Origin: Ancistrus triradiatus
Taxonomy: Eukaryota; Chordata; Actinopteri; Siluriformes; Loricariidae
Direction: 5' to 3'
Length of the DNA: 64,000 bases
Assembly (NCBI GenBank): GCA_025084515.1
Contig: JAJAGP010000094.1
Location: 682,001-746,000, forward strand
The stretch's first letter is position 1; every line of letters begins with the position of its first letter. The notes under the pieces were generated by a model, which saw only the letters and a program-made list of their open reading frames with translations, did no database searches and had not been told where the DNA came from. Of this stretch, positions 22,156 through 33,533 are shown piece after piece. A program made the position numbers and the translations under genes.

Positions 22156-22231
22156 TATCTTTGATCTGAGCAGGCTCATCCAGAATAATTCTAACATCAT
22201 CATCTAGATAGTAAAAGACACGTGTCAGCAT
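22156..22231 (-). pseudogene. 5' part of a small ORF interrupted by Tc1
   Basis: A minus-strand ATG at 22229-22231 opens MLTRVFYYLDDDVRIILDEP and runs into the Tc1 right end. The same frame resumes on the other side of the element, at 20841, and stops at 20781-20783. Counting the TA duplication once, the two parts total 45 codons with no shift. The product is unidentified; it could be an exon of the gene represented by the ORFs at 19.3-20.4 kb. Confidence 0.45.
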
Positions 22232-23231
22232 CAAAAATGTTTTTTATTTGTTTACAAAACTATAACAGAAAGATATTAATTTACCCAGGTTTTCATGCAA
22301 CAAGCTGTGAAGAATAGCTCTGCTTAAAGTTAGTATTGGTATGAACCTAGAAATGATAAGTTTGAACATTTTAAGTCTGCAGTTTTTTTGTTAAAATTGT
22401 GTGACTGTTTTATCAAAAACGACAATGTGTCAACTTGGAGAATTATACATTTTAAATGAATCATTTCAATCATGATAATAATAATATAAAAATAAGCATA
22501 TCAAACTACCTTGAGCATAACACGTACTTGTTCTGTAATACAATGATGTATAATTAAAAACTTGTATATATAAATCCTAAATTGTCTTAAATCTTAAATA
22601 AATTTGTATTATACATATTAGTTATTTCAAATGATAATAAAATTAATATATTTCTTACCATTTGAGAAGGTCGTGGTTAAAGAATTGAAGGCTTCTTTTG
22701 CTCGAAGATTCTTCTTTAAAGTTACAGGCAGGGCCAAATTTTAAATAACTTGGAAGAAAAACTGACGTTTTATACCTGTGTGTGTGTTATCACTTCCGGT
22801 ATGAATTTCTACTCAGTCGCTCAGAGAATACACAACTTGTTTCACACAACTTGTTTTTGCAAAATAGGACTTTTTAAACTGTGAAGCTGTAAGCGTCACA
22901 TTCGTGAAAGTTTGCCTGACTATTAGCTTCCATATAAATAATAGTGATTAACAATTTAATGTTCATTGATTGTAACTAATGAAGTGCAAACCTCTTGTTT
23001 GATTACAGTCAAAATTTTGCAAAATACAAATAAAATATACAAAAATAAAAATGCAAAGCTTAAACAAATATAGAAATAACTATACAGTTACAATGCTAAG
23101 TTAGAAGTTCTAGAACTTTTTGTTTTCCTCAGGGATGTACTTACTGCTTTCTTTTATTCAAACTTAAATGTCTCAACCCAGTATTCACATTCCGCTTGTT
23201 GCAAAAATCTACAGAAAATCCACAGAACACT
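22232..23231. other. Non-coding AT-rich sequence
   Basis: No gene or repeat recognised. CACTTCCGG near 22792 resembles an ETS-type promoter site and lies upstream of the unidentified minus-strand ORFs, which is suggestive only. Confidence 0.35.
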
Positions 23232-24365
23232 TATCAGGGGGCGCATTCCCGCCCCTAGGGGTCGCCGCGGGACTGCTAAACGCCGTGGCCGGCCACCTAT
23301 AAAATGAGCTTCCTAATGCCGGCCTTCGGCGCACTGTCTCGTATTCCACGCGACGTTTGGAGAGTTTTTTTTCTAGTGTTACCCTTTCACAGACTGCGTA
23401 AGGACAGTGGTAATCCCGTGTCGCCCAGGAGGCGGGATATGTAAAGGCAAAAGCCTTGAGGTAATCGCTAGGGCCTTAGCCGGTAGGTTAGGGAAAGTTT
23501 GGGGTAACGCTACTAACCTCCGTCTCTCTCTCCAGCCCAAGACGCCCGCGGCCATCTTCCGCTTCTCCCGGTTCCCCCCGGGACGTTGGTAAGCTCCTGT
23601 CGCGGGTCCTGTCGTCTCCGGCATTATCCGGTGCTTACTGCACCCCGGGGCAAGTGTGGCCTTCTTCCCTTGGGCTTTCGAACGCGTTCCTGGCGTCCTG
23701 GAGACGCGCCGATTGCGCCTGGCTCGCCGAAATCCCGGGCACATGCGCAGTCGCTCGACACACACACACACACACTCGCAGCGCACGCACAGAGCGTAAC
23801 AAGCACACACACACACGGCCGGCTCTGTCACACTCAGCACGCAGCAGGCGCGTGCTCACCGTGCTTCCCTCCCCCATACAAACAGAGTCAGGTCTGCACA
23901 GAGAGTTTTCCCACACACACACATAACGCCCGCTTGCGCTCTGAGTACTGTGTGTGCCTTTTTTTCCCTGCAGTTCAGTGCAGAAGTGCTGACGGGATCA
24001 TTCCCGCTTTTCTCCTTTGCCTTTCACTTTCATTTTGTTAAGAAAGGATTTGTCCTAATAATATATAATCCGTTTTTGTTTGAGATCGCCAGGAAGCGAC
24101 TCCTTAGTTTGTCCTTAGGCTTATTGCCATCATTCTCTTTTGTCAGATCACAGAATCCGTGGTGCAGCGGTAGTTCTCCCGCCCCCGGAGACTGTGACTC
24201 TGGTATCGAATCCCGTGATGGGCCACCTTCAGTAGCCCCCCCCGCTCTGTGACGAGATTTCCTTTTTTACGTCTTTATTTTCCTTTGGGTCATTTGGTGT
24301 AGACCCCTGCACTTGAGTCCGTTATTTCTCCTTTTTTGGTGCGCCTCCACAGGCCCCCCATAACA
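23232..24365 (+). mobile_element. Solo LTR of a Ty3/gypsy-type retrotransposon
   Basis: It starts TATCAGGGGGCGCATTCC and ends GCCCCCCATAACA, and is flanked by ACACT on both sides (23227-23231 and 24366-24370). It matches, over its length, the LTR at 27780-28643 (shared starts, CTATAAAA box, GGAGGCGGG leader, and the TTTTTTGGTGCGCC end). The TATA box at about 23297 puts transcription on the + strand. No internal region remains. It holds CA-repeat-rich DNA at 23757-23815 that creates false ORFs. Confidence 0.85.
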
Positions 24366-24370
24366 ACACT

Positions 24371-25030
24371 GTGGAAAAATAACTTTAGTTCTTCATAATC
24401 GTGTTAAATTAATTGTGATTATCTTCAAGAAATACAATTTGATGACTATGTAATAAGTTCATAATATTTTATTTTTTCCTGTTCACATAACAGACCAGAA
24501 CACTTATCGTATTCAGATGGCCAGATTTTCTTGTGATTTAAAACTGTTGTCTTTATTGCTGAATGTTTCCCCTTTTTCACAGAGCTAGTCAGAGCTCATA
24601 ATCACTGACCTCACACAGAGGTCTTATTGTTGTCTTTATTGCTCACTTTATTCCTATACACACAATGAACCAGATTTTGTCTTTATTGCAGGGCTGTAAC
24701 CCTCTTCAGCCCTGACCTTAAACAGAGGACCTACTCTTGTCTTAAATGCTCACTGTATTACTATACACACGATGGTCCAGAACACTTATCCACATCTAAC
24801 CCCCTCACCGGAAGTCCCACCTTACATACCTCCTAAACACGGAAGTCCCTCCCATCTGTCAAAGTTTGATGAAATGTGCTGGTTACCTGTGTCTCCTTTG
24901 TGCAGCAATAAACTAAGACCACTTTTTTAAGAACACTGACCTGACTCCAGTCTTTTCTTCTGAAACTCTCTCCCAAGCGCTTGGAATCATAGAGAGATGT
25001 GGCTTTCTTGCAGCTCCCCGAAGTCTTACC
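24371..25030 (+). repeat. Diverged tandem repeats and LTR-like 3' region
   Basis: Diverged units of roughly 100-120 bp with TTGTCTTTATTGCT and ACACACAATGAACCAGA-like cores lie at about 24540-24790. They are followed by the stretch that is inverted at 17.90-17.98 kb, then a GCAATAAAC signal (about 24905) and CTGACTCCAGTCTTTTCTTC, like the R-U5 end of an LTR. CAGAACACTTATC recurs at 23224, 24496 and 24782, so the solo gypsy LTR went into this older repeat. Confidence 0.5.
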
Positions 25031-25680
25031 CAATCAAGAGTGCTAGCTTGGCTTTATTACTCACCAATTCTGAAAAGAAAACTTGTAATAGGCTCATATC
25101 TGCACTGTTTAACCCTTTTGCTTCCAGGAAACACCACTTGTGAGATCTAAAAATCTTAGGCCTCTTCTGAAGCCCTAGAAGACCCTGCTGAGTTCAGGGC
25201 ACGTTATCAGTTCCCTCATCCTGTCTCTCCTCTGCCTTCTCACACTCCAGCTGCAGATTCAGTTACCAGTTATACATTATAGTGCAAAACACATCCCAAT
25301 CTCATAACCAGAGGCTGATAACCTGTTCATCAGAAGGACAGTATATAATCTGTCAGTTACAGTTACGTTCTAGATTACTGGAGCTATAAAAGCCAGGTTC
25401 TTTTGTCCATTGGGACCTTGAATTTCAGGCTATGATTTGCACAGTTTGCAGTCTCTGCATTCCATTGGACTGATTCCAAGTTTTGCCAGGGGCATGTTCC
25501 TGAGTCTCACTGCTCATTGAAGTGTTTTCTTGGTTTGCAATTGTTATTTGGATAGACCACAGGTGCCCCACTTAAAAATAATTGTTATTTTTAAGACTAA
25601 TTATTAATTACTTAAAATCACATAATTGTAGGAATAGTGAAAAATCTTTTTGTCATCTCAATAAAAATCCAGCTAGTTAA
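25031..25680. other. Non-coding sequence, possible promoter
   Basis: GAGCTATAAAAGCC at about 25380 is a good TATA box in a moderately GC-rich context. No gene is seen downstream, so a retroelement promoter is likely. Confidence 0.3.
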
Positions 25681-26873
25681 TGTTGCCGGCACCAGACCTA
25701 GGGGATATCTGGGCCAGCAGCAACTGATACACAGGCTAGGCAGCACTGTGGATCTGTGGATTAATGAAGAAACAAAGATTGTGTATGTCTTAGTCGAAAC
25801 CAGCGCGAGTTTATTTCTGAACTAAGACCTTCTTTTTTCAGTTCGTCAGTTTCAGAATTATATTTTCTCAGTACAAAAGCAAGATATAAAAAACGACAGA
25901 AACACACAGACACACACGGCAGCCAATTCAGCCTAGTGTCACCAGTTTCATATTTTACAGAAACAGAAATAGCACTTCAGATTACTTAAACTCTCTTAAT
26001 TGCACTGATATCAGGCTTCCACTACTTAACAATTAACCAGTGTAAACTTCAAGAAAAGATTATATTCAAAGTAACGAGGTACATCTGTATTCATAATCAC
26101 AACCGTTTTGTACATAGTACTAATGAAGCACTCCACATGGTGAATATACCAAAGGGAAAAAAACTCTCCGGTGCAACCCAACAACAGACCTCAGAACTGC
26201 TCTGTAACAAAGCATGGCGATACAGCTTTACCCTTTACAGATTTGCTATTTGATATGTAGAAACTGTAATTATGAGCCAGTATTAAGACTCTTTCTTATT
26301 TGTTTTAACTACAGTGGGTTGGGTGTCTGTTTAACATTCAACTTTAGATAGAGGCTACTTAGTATCCCTCTACCTTAACAATGCTTTTAAAAGCAACTCT
26401 TCTTTCCTAATAACTGTTTGAAACATGTGCTTATGAACACAGTTATAACCCACATAGAAATTAGAAAGAACTGCCTGAATCTGAACCTTTATTTCATTGT
26501 TATTCATCAGATGTGATGAATGGCTGTTTATAATTCAAAACTGTTTAGAATGCCAGTGCCAAAGATATGCATTCACATTCTGTGCTTGTTCAGAACTGCT
26601 ACTCCTACATTTTTATCCATGTCTCTCTCATTTTCTTTTGGTAAAATGTCTGACACTACTCAAGCACCCAGCTTCAAGTGTTGACATTTTCTACATGCTC
26701 CACTTTCCTTAAAATTGTATTTTTGAAAAGGAAGAACCTGTTATGATGCTTACAAGATGTCTCTCCCTAATATCTCATTTGCTTGCCATTGTTTCTCAAT
26801 CCCCAGGAATGTGTCAATGTAAAAATGAATATAAATAGCATTTAGGTGCATATTTATTTCTTCGAGTGTTGCA
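25681..26873 (-). mobile_element. Candidate solo LTR, family unknown
   Basis: It begins TGTTGCCGGC and ends GTGTTGCA on the + strand (TG...CA). AGTTA precedes it by one base (25675-25679) and follows it directly (26874-26878). On the minus strand AATAAAC is near its 3' end. The offset of one base in the duplication and the lack of a second copy keep this tentative. Confidence 0.35.
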
Positions 26874-27779
26874 AGTTAGAACAAAAAGCTTTTTATGAGA
26901 TGTTGGAGACTCTTTCATGAAGACTTTTCATGAAAGGATGCTCCAATTGTGCAAGGATGCTACCATTGTGCAAGTCTGATTGTGTAACTTCAAGAAGTTC
27001 TGCATTTACTGCTAAACTGGGTTCTATCAGACATAAAAAGGTCAACATGCCCTTTTTATCCTGTACTGTGAATGGTTAATTCAAATGTTTAATAAAGATA
27101 TGAGGACTGCAGATGTTTAAATTTTATTATTCATAATGGAGAGCAGACAATAAAAATAAGAAATTCACACAGAAATTATGGTCTTAATTATTTTTCATGC
27201 AGTGCATCTATCTTTATTATGAATTGTATTTGGAGAACAGGATGGGCTAGGAAAGTAGGAACTTGCATAAATGTACATGCTAGTATGTGAGACAAAACTG
27301 TGCCTTTCAACTGAATATATGTAAGATATTTTTTATCAAGAAATGTAAGGACATTACATTAAATACATTGCGGGCCAATAGTCTGAGAGCATAATAATTT
27401 GAGTGACACAAGTTTTGGAATAATTTAATAAATTACATACAATTCAAAATTAATTAATTAGTTTGTTTGAATTAATTTATGTTCCCCAACATGCACGCGA
27501 ACTAGCATAGACAAGTTTGGGCAAAAAATCTGATGTTCCTTATTTATTTCACCATGAATAAGGTGTATTTTAGGTAATATTTGTAATGAAAAACACTGCA
27601 AAAAAAAAAAAAAAAAATCTAGAAAACATTTTCACTAGTGGCCTCAGACCTTCAGTCCAACCAGTATCTGGATGTAACTGTACCAGACCAAACTAGAAGG
27701 TAATCTGTTTAGTTATCAAGCTGTAGTCCTTAGTAGAAATGTTTTTTTTGGTCAACTTTATTTCATTTGGTAATAAACA
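26874..27779. other. Non-coding AT-rich sequence
   Basis: A 17-bp A run near 27599-27617 and no recognisable gene or repeat. Confidence 0.5.
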
Positions 27780-28643
27780 TATTAGGGCACGCATTCCGGA
27801 CACTAGAGGGTGCTGTGGGCCCACTAAATGCCGCGGTTGCCCAGCTATAAAAAGAGTGCCCTAAGCGCCGGCCGGTGGTGCTCTCTTGGTTAATTTTCGA
27901 TAACCGTAGCCATGCTTACTCACAGGTTCGCACATCCTCTGGTTAAGGACAGTGATGAACCTGTCTCGCGAAGGAGGCGGGCCCCTGTAGAGTCAAAATG
28001 CTTGAGTTAACCTGCTAGGGTTTAGCCGCTAGGCAAGGGAGAGTTCAGTACCGCTACTAACCTTCCTTACCCGCGTCCCACTCATTCCCTCCTTTCCTCC
28101 GTCGCGAAGTGATCGCTTCCTGGGTCGCTTCCCTCACACTGCAAACCTTCCTTCGGGCCCTCGTGGCTGCGTGGTCCCGTTATATCCACACGGCTTTCGG
28201 AGAAGATGAGCTCCATCTCTATCCCCCTCTCTCGCGCGCACCCCACGCATTCCTCGCTTCACCTCGGCAGAGCTCCGCGCATGTGCGGACCACCATGCGC
28301 ATTCGCTGTCCATTTAACTTTCTCTCCCGGTTCGCTTAAACGTGCCGCTCCTGCTTTTGTCTGCCCTTATCCACAAGCTCCTTTCAGCTTGTGTGCTGGA
28401 TCACAGGCTCCGTGGCATGCTGCTAAAGCATCCGCCCCCGAGAGCTGTGACTCTAGCTTCAAATCCCGCACTCAGTATTCTTCAGTGCACTCATATATCA
28501 TACGAGCTCCCCCCCCCCTTTTTACCTGTTGCCCTTGCGTCTGCCCAGTCCTCATTTTCCCAGGCTTCGCGAGCTTCCCCTCGCACTTGGGTCCATTTAT
28601 TCCTCATTCCTTTTTTGGTGCGCCCCCTGGGCCTCCCGTAAAA
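27780..28643 (+). repeat. 5' LTR of the gypsy element
   Basis: It starts TATTAGGGCACGCATTCC, has a CTATAAAAAG TATA box (about 27846) and ends GGGCCTCCCGTAAAA. It matches the solo LTR at 23232-24365 and, at its 3' part, 30598-30801. A CTCF-like CACTAGAGGGTGCTG sits 20 bp from its start. Confidence 0.85.
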
Positions 28644-28677
28644 GTAGAGAGCGTCCAGTATAGACCCAGCAGGAGCC

Positions 28678-28962
28678 TTGCCCCCGGCTGCTGCGGTTCT
28701 CCAACACCGTGGTGTGGCCTTAGGGCACCATGAGCAGCAGCTTACGCTACTTACCCAACAAGTCGAAGCCCTCACTGAGGCGTTTAAGGCGCTAACTGCC
28801 AAGCTGTCACCCTGCAAGAGCACCACCAACCCCGACATTCCTGAACCCATGGAGCTTGGGAGAGCTGGCTCTGGTCCCCCGAATAGGGTGGTGGCGGGCC
28901 CTCCCTACCCAAGGAAGTCGGGAAACGCAGGGGCCAGGTCCAGTCGGGGAGGTTGCTTCTAG
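28678..28962 (+). pseudogene. gag remnant of gypsy element
   Basis: The frame includes LGHHEQQLTLLTQQVEALTE, the short coiled coil found at the start of this type of Gag, and then jumps directly to PEPMELGRA, which normally stands just before the CCHC zinc knuckle. The capsid part between them is deleted, and the knuckle is not seen. It could not form particles. Confidence 0.7.
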
Positions 28963-29300
28963 GCCCAGCCCTCCTCCCCTCCTCCCTCTCCTCCCGATGG
29001 TAACTTCATCGACATGGCCCATGCGTGGCACCTGGGGCTTCTTGTCAAGAGACTCCCTAGGCCCCACCCACTCAGAGCCTTTGATGGGTGGGCCATGGGA
29101 GGTGGTCCTGTCACCTACCAGACCCTGCTGGTCGACCTGAAGGTGGGCCCACACACCGAGAGGCTTTCCTTGTTTGTTACTCGTGCACCCAATCTTCTAG
29201 ACCCAAGACTTTTTTTCCTTGAATCACACCGAGCAGGAAGCCATGTGGGCTTATATCTCCAAAGCTCTTCAGCAGGGTTTTATTCAGCCATCCTCCTCAT

Positions 29301-30597
29301 GTGGGGGTGGGGTTTTTCTTTGCCACTAACAAGGACGGCTCCCTGCGTCCTTGTATTGTCTATCGTTACCCCCTGCCCCTCATGACTTTGTCGTTCGAGG
29401 TGCTTCATGGGGCCAGCATTTTCACTAAGCTGGACCTGCACAGCGTGTATGACCTTGTCCACATCCAGCAGGGGGACAAGTGGAAGACAGCCTTTCTGAT
29501 GCCCACTGGGCATTACAAGTATCGGGTTATGCCCTTTGGTCTCATGAATGCCCCGGCTGTCTTCCAGCGGTTTATTAATGACGTGCTCCGCGACGCCCTG
29601 GATCGGTATGTCTTCGTCTACCTCGATGGTATTCTTATTTTCAGCTGGAAACTTGAGAAGCACATTGGCCATGTTTCGCAACCCACCTCTCTCCGGCTCG
29701 TCTAGTGGTTTCTGGGGTTCGCCAATTTCTTTCGGCGCTACGTGAGGAATTTTGGCGGTATCATTGCCCCCCTCACTGACCCTCATGTGCAAGACCCCAG
29801 GCCCCTTCCTCTGGATGCAAGAGGCAGATCGAGTGTTTCGGGAGATCAATGTCTCACCAATTCTCCGGTCCTCAGGTTCCCGGACCCTGAGGAACCATTT
29901 ATCATCGAGGTAGACGTGTCCGATGAGAGGATGTTGGGAGCCATCCCAGCATGGGGGCCATCCTCTCCCAATGCACCAGTCAGGACCGCAAACATCACCG
30001 GTGCACTTATTTTTGGCGGCGCCTGATTCCCACTGAGAGCAACTACCCTATTGGGGACCGGGAGCTCCTTGCCATATAATTGGCCTTTGAGGAGTGGCAT
30101 CACTGGCTGGAAGGAGTCAAAACCCAGGTTCCTGGTGTGAACCGACCATAAAAACCTGGCGTACATCCAACAGGTCAAGAGGTTCAATGCCCACCAGGCT
30201 CGCTGGTCATTGTTCTTCGCCAGGTTTGATTTTACGGTGACCTTCCAGCCAGGCTTCAAGAACGCTAAGCCCGACACTCTGTCCAGACAGTGGGAGCCCC
30301 CTGGCAAGGCTCCAGCTCAGGAACTCCTGGCACCCTGGGTAGTTTGCAGCCCTCACCTGGGCCATTGATGAGGTGGTGACTAAGGCCCTTCGTTGCAAGC
30401 CCGATCCGGGGCACGGCCCCCCGAGCCGCAGATTTGTCCCCACTTCCGCCTGGGTGATGTGCTGGGGACACGAATCTTTGTTCGCCATGCACACCGTTTG
30501 GATCGCTACCTACAAGCTCTTCCGGCAGAGCTTTTGCTGGTTGGGCACATCAGACAGTTTGTTGCTGCCTTCCTTCCCAGTCTTCTCCTCCGCAAGG
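29301..30597 (+). pseudogene. pol remnant: reverse transcriptase, RNase H, integrase start
   Basis: Reverse transcriptase motifs are clear: FTKLDLHSVYDLVHI, KTAFLMPTGHYKYRVMPFGL, NAPAVFQRFIND, and FVYLDGILIFS in place of the YxDD catalytic loop, so one catalytic Asp has become Gly. RNase H follows (ITEVD-like IIEVDVSDERMLGAI, about 29900; EEWHHWLEG, about 30095) in shifted frames. A HRLDRYLQAL stretch (about 30490) resembles the integrase zinc-binding region and then breaks at the 3' LTR. Several stops and frameshifts occur. It is inactive. Confidence 0.82.
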
Positions 30598-30801
30598 ACT
30601 GCCGTGTGCATTCACTGTCCGTTTAACTTTCTCTCCCGGTTTGTTTAAACTTGCCGCTCACGCTTTTATGGGGATTTTTTCCATCCGTTAATACGGCCGA
30701 TCTTCCCCCTTCGTTATTAATATCACTTCCTTAATTTGAGCCCACGTTAGTGTGGCCCCTTTGTCTACCCTTATCGGCACGCCTCCTGGGCCCCCGTAAC
30801 A
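30598..30801 (+). repeat. Truncated 3' LTR of the gypsy element
   Basis: It matches the 3' part of the 5' LTR from GTGCATTCACTGTCCGTTTA to GGGCCCCCGTAACA. The first three quarters of the LTR, with the end of pol, were lost in one deletion. Confidence 0.8.
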
Positions 30802-30827
30802 AAATATTCATTCCTGCATTGTAAGCC

Positions 30828-31626
30828 TGCAACATATTCCAAAAAAAGTAGGTGCAGCAACAGTTTAGGGTTAGGAATGACATTAAAAATAATAATAATA
30901 ATGATGTGAGCACACGGCATCCATTCTTCCAAAAACGATCTGGAATGCTGATTGGTTTGACCATAAAACACGTTTTCACTTTGTGATGGTCCATACCAGA
31001 TACCTCCGAGCCCAGAGAAGTTGATGCTACTTCAGGACATGGTTAACATAAGGCTTCTTTTTGCACAGTCATGTTTTAAGTGGCATTTGTGAATGTAACT
31101 TCGTAATGCTTGACAAAGTTTTGATAAAGTAAACCTTTGCCCATGTAGGTGATGAATGAGATCATTGATGAATGAGATCATGCCTCTTCAGTTTAGGCTT
31201 GTGCCCTTGCCCTTTACACACAAAAATTCCTCCAGATTCCTTGAATTGCTTAATGATATTATGCACTGTAGAGTGAAATATGTAAATTCCTTTCAGTCTT
31301 TCTTTGAGGTACATTTGTTTTTAAAGATTTCAATTATTTTCTTACACATTCGTTGATAAAATGGAGTCCTCTGCCCATTTTTACTCCTCGAAGACTCCAT
31401 CAAATCATGATTATAATCACCCATCACAACTATTTTTGGAATGTGTTGCAGGCCTGAAATGCAAGAATGGATGTTTATTAACCAATATAATAAAACCAGA
31501 AAAACATGAAATATCTTGGGGTTATACTATCTGCAATGAAATAAAAGCTAAAGGAAATGTAAGGAACCCTGCAGGTATTTTTTATTAGCATTTTCCATGC
31601 TGTTCCAACTTTTGGGGTTGTAAATG
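30828..31626. repeat. Dispersed teleost repeat, two-ended copy
   Basis: The left part (GTAAGCCTGCAACATATTCC) and right part (TTTTTGGAATGTGTTGCAGG, then CTGCAATGAAATAAAAGC) are the inverted ends of a repeat family I know from fish. A related 3' end is at 44450-44610. It is non-coding; probably a non-autonomous DNA transposon. Confidence 0.55.
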
Positions 31627-33470
31627 ACATGGATGCCAGCAGGATGTTAAACGTTTTATTTCCTGATGATTCCTGAGGGTCTTCATGTTTCAAGTCTGCA
31701 TAAGAACACTACTTGTTTTGGCTCATGCTCTTCAGGCAACACTAGATGATTGAACAGTGAATGCTTGCTTGCTCACAATAACATCAAAGTCACACAATAC
31801 AAAAACCCAGACTTTTATACTATAACCATATTTCTACTTATACCAACTACAAACAGTTTTGAGTACATCAGAAATGTCTTTGATCACTTTTTCCTATTCA
31901 GTACACCAAGCATGCAGGCTTTTAAAACAATACCTTGAATCAAGCTCAAACCTGGGTCTACCTTTAGTCAGAAAAAATCACAATGGACATTTTCTTTGTG
32001 ATTTCAAACATGATGTATTGGTTAGAAACAATTCTCAACATTCAAATTTAATGTACCAAAGTATACAAGTCATTACCTACTGTATATGTTTATTCTTGTA
32101 TTTTGATATTTTAAAAACAAAAATAAAGTATTACAAATGTGTTCTTGAACGATACATTTAATGTGCATTTAATGGGTAAATTATTAATCAATAATATACA
32201 GCCAATGCATTTTTATGCTCCTTATAGTGGAATAATGACGTAGTGTGTTACAGTTATGTGTGTGCACTCCTGACAGTGGAACTGATAAAATACAAACAAG
32301 TAATACATACAAGTAGTACATACAAGTCATGTGTAGGCCTTGTCAATATTTGTATTTGTATATCAAAATACAGCTAAAGTTTTACTGCCTCGATTAGCTA
32401 AACAAAACACAAAGTTGATAATAAACAAGCCTGGTGCTTTAATTAGTTAAAGCTATAAGCAAATCTACAATAATGTAGTAGTTTCACTTAGCTCTGAAGA
32501 TAATTCAGTCTAATTTGTCAGTTAGCTAAAATGTAAGTGAACCACAACAACATTAGCTTAGTAAGCTTAATAAAAGCTTAGCTTAAGGTGATTTTAGCCT
32601 ATATAGTGTATAGAGAAACAATAAAACCAAATATCTACTTGGAGCTTACACAATTAAGCAAAATGTAAAGAATAATGTTATTTCAAGTAACATGTAAAAC
32701 ATGTTTAGTTAGTATTTAGGAAACACATTCTAAAACATCTCAGTGTTTAATTTGTGCTTATAAAGATTTCAAGCTAATTAAACAATATCATGTATGCACA
32801 TGAAATAGAGAGTGAAATTCCCTTAATATTTTTGTGAATCATTAACCCTAGAAAAGGAACAAAACAGAGGCGAAGTACAGACATTGAAAAAGGCTGTCTC
32901 TTTTATATATATTTATTAAATCGTCTGTGGCCGATTTAATGCCACTGTGACAACTGATGACAAAGTTCTGGCATTGTCAAATATTTTGAATTAATATTTC
33001 AGTGTGACTGATATGACAAAGACCACAGTGAATGAAGAGAAATTCAGGGGACAAGTGCAAATGTGGTACTTACGACATGCCAGTTGCTTTGTACTGTGCC
33101 AGAACATGACTGACCCCCGCTGGCCTGCAATCCCATTGCGCTTAATCAATCTGGGCCCGACCACGCTTAAATCATCACGATACTACTGTTTGTGGTGGAG
33201 TACACACACTTGAACAGCACAATGGACTGTCATGTCCTTTAGAGTCAGTTTGTGATACACCTTAAATAATTATTTATAGTGCAATGCAAAGATTTTTGGC
33301 TTTGTGGTTCGCATATAAGGAGGCAGCTGTGTTCTGTGCTTGTACATGGTTTGTGATCATACTACATGCATACTATGTAAGTCCAGCCGAACTGTGCCCA
33401 AGCCCGCCTTTTCAAGTGTGGCTGTTCAGCATACCATTCTCAGGCATGGTACATGGTACATGACACATTA

Positions 33471-33471
<1 letters not shown>
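31627..33471. other. Non-coding sequence, nothing recognised
   Basis: AT-rich. Clustered GTTAGCTAAA/AGCTTA motifs at about 32390-32600 give a faint low-complexity texture. I see no gene. Confidence 0.45.

Positions 33472-33530
<59 letters not shown>
33472..33530. repeat. (TG)n microsatellite
   Basis: Uninterrupted TG repeat of about 59 bp. Confidence 0.99.

Positions 33531-33533
<3 letters not shown>

Larger units (their letters stand above)
27780..30801 (+). mobile_element. Ty3/gypsy retrotransposon, internally deleted
   Basis: A 5' LTR (27780-28643), a shortened gag, pol pieces and a truncated 3' LTR (30598-30801) follow in order. Flanks AAACA and AAATA differ by one base from a perfect 5-bp target duplication. 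The full-length gypsy would be about 5-6 kb or more; here most of gag, protease, the integrase core and most of the 3' LTR are missing. Confidence 0.85.

Noticed and set aside
23379..24041. Overlapping ORFs of about 150 codons on both strands
   Set aside because: They lie inside a solo LTR and are driven by CA/GT repeats.
28206..28850. ORFs of 175 and 119 codons on opposite strands
   Set aside because: They are shadows inside a GC-rich LTR and leader, with no family resemblance.
29280..29849. 189-codon minus-strand ORF
   Set aside because: It is the antisense of recognisable reverse transcriptase on the + strand.
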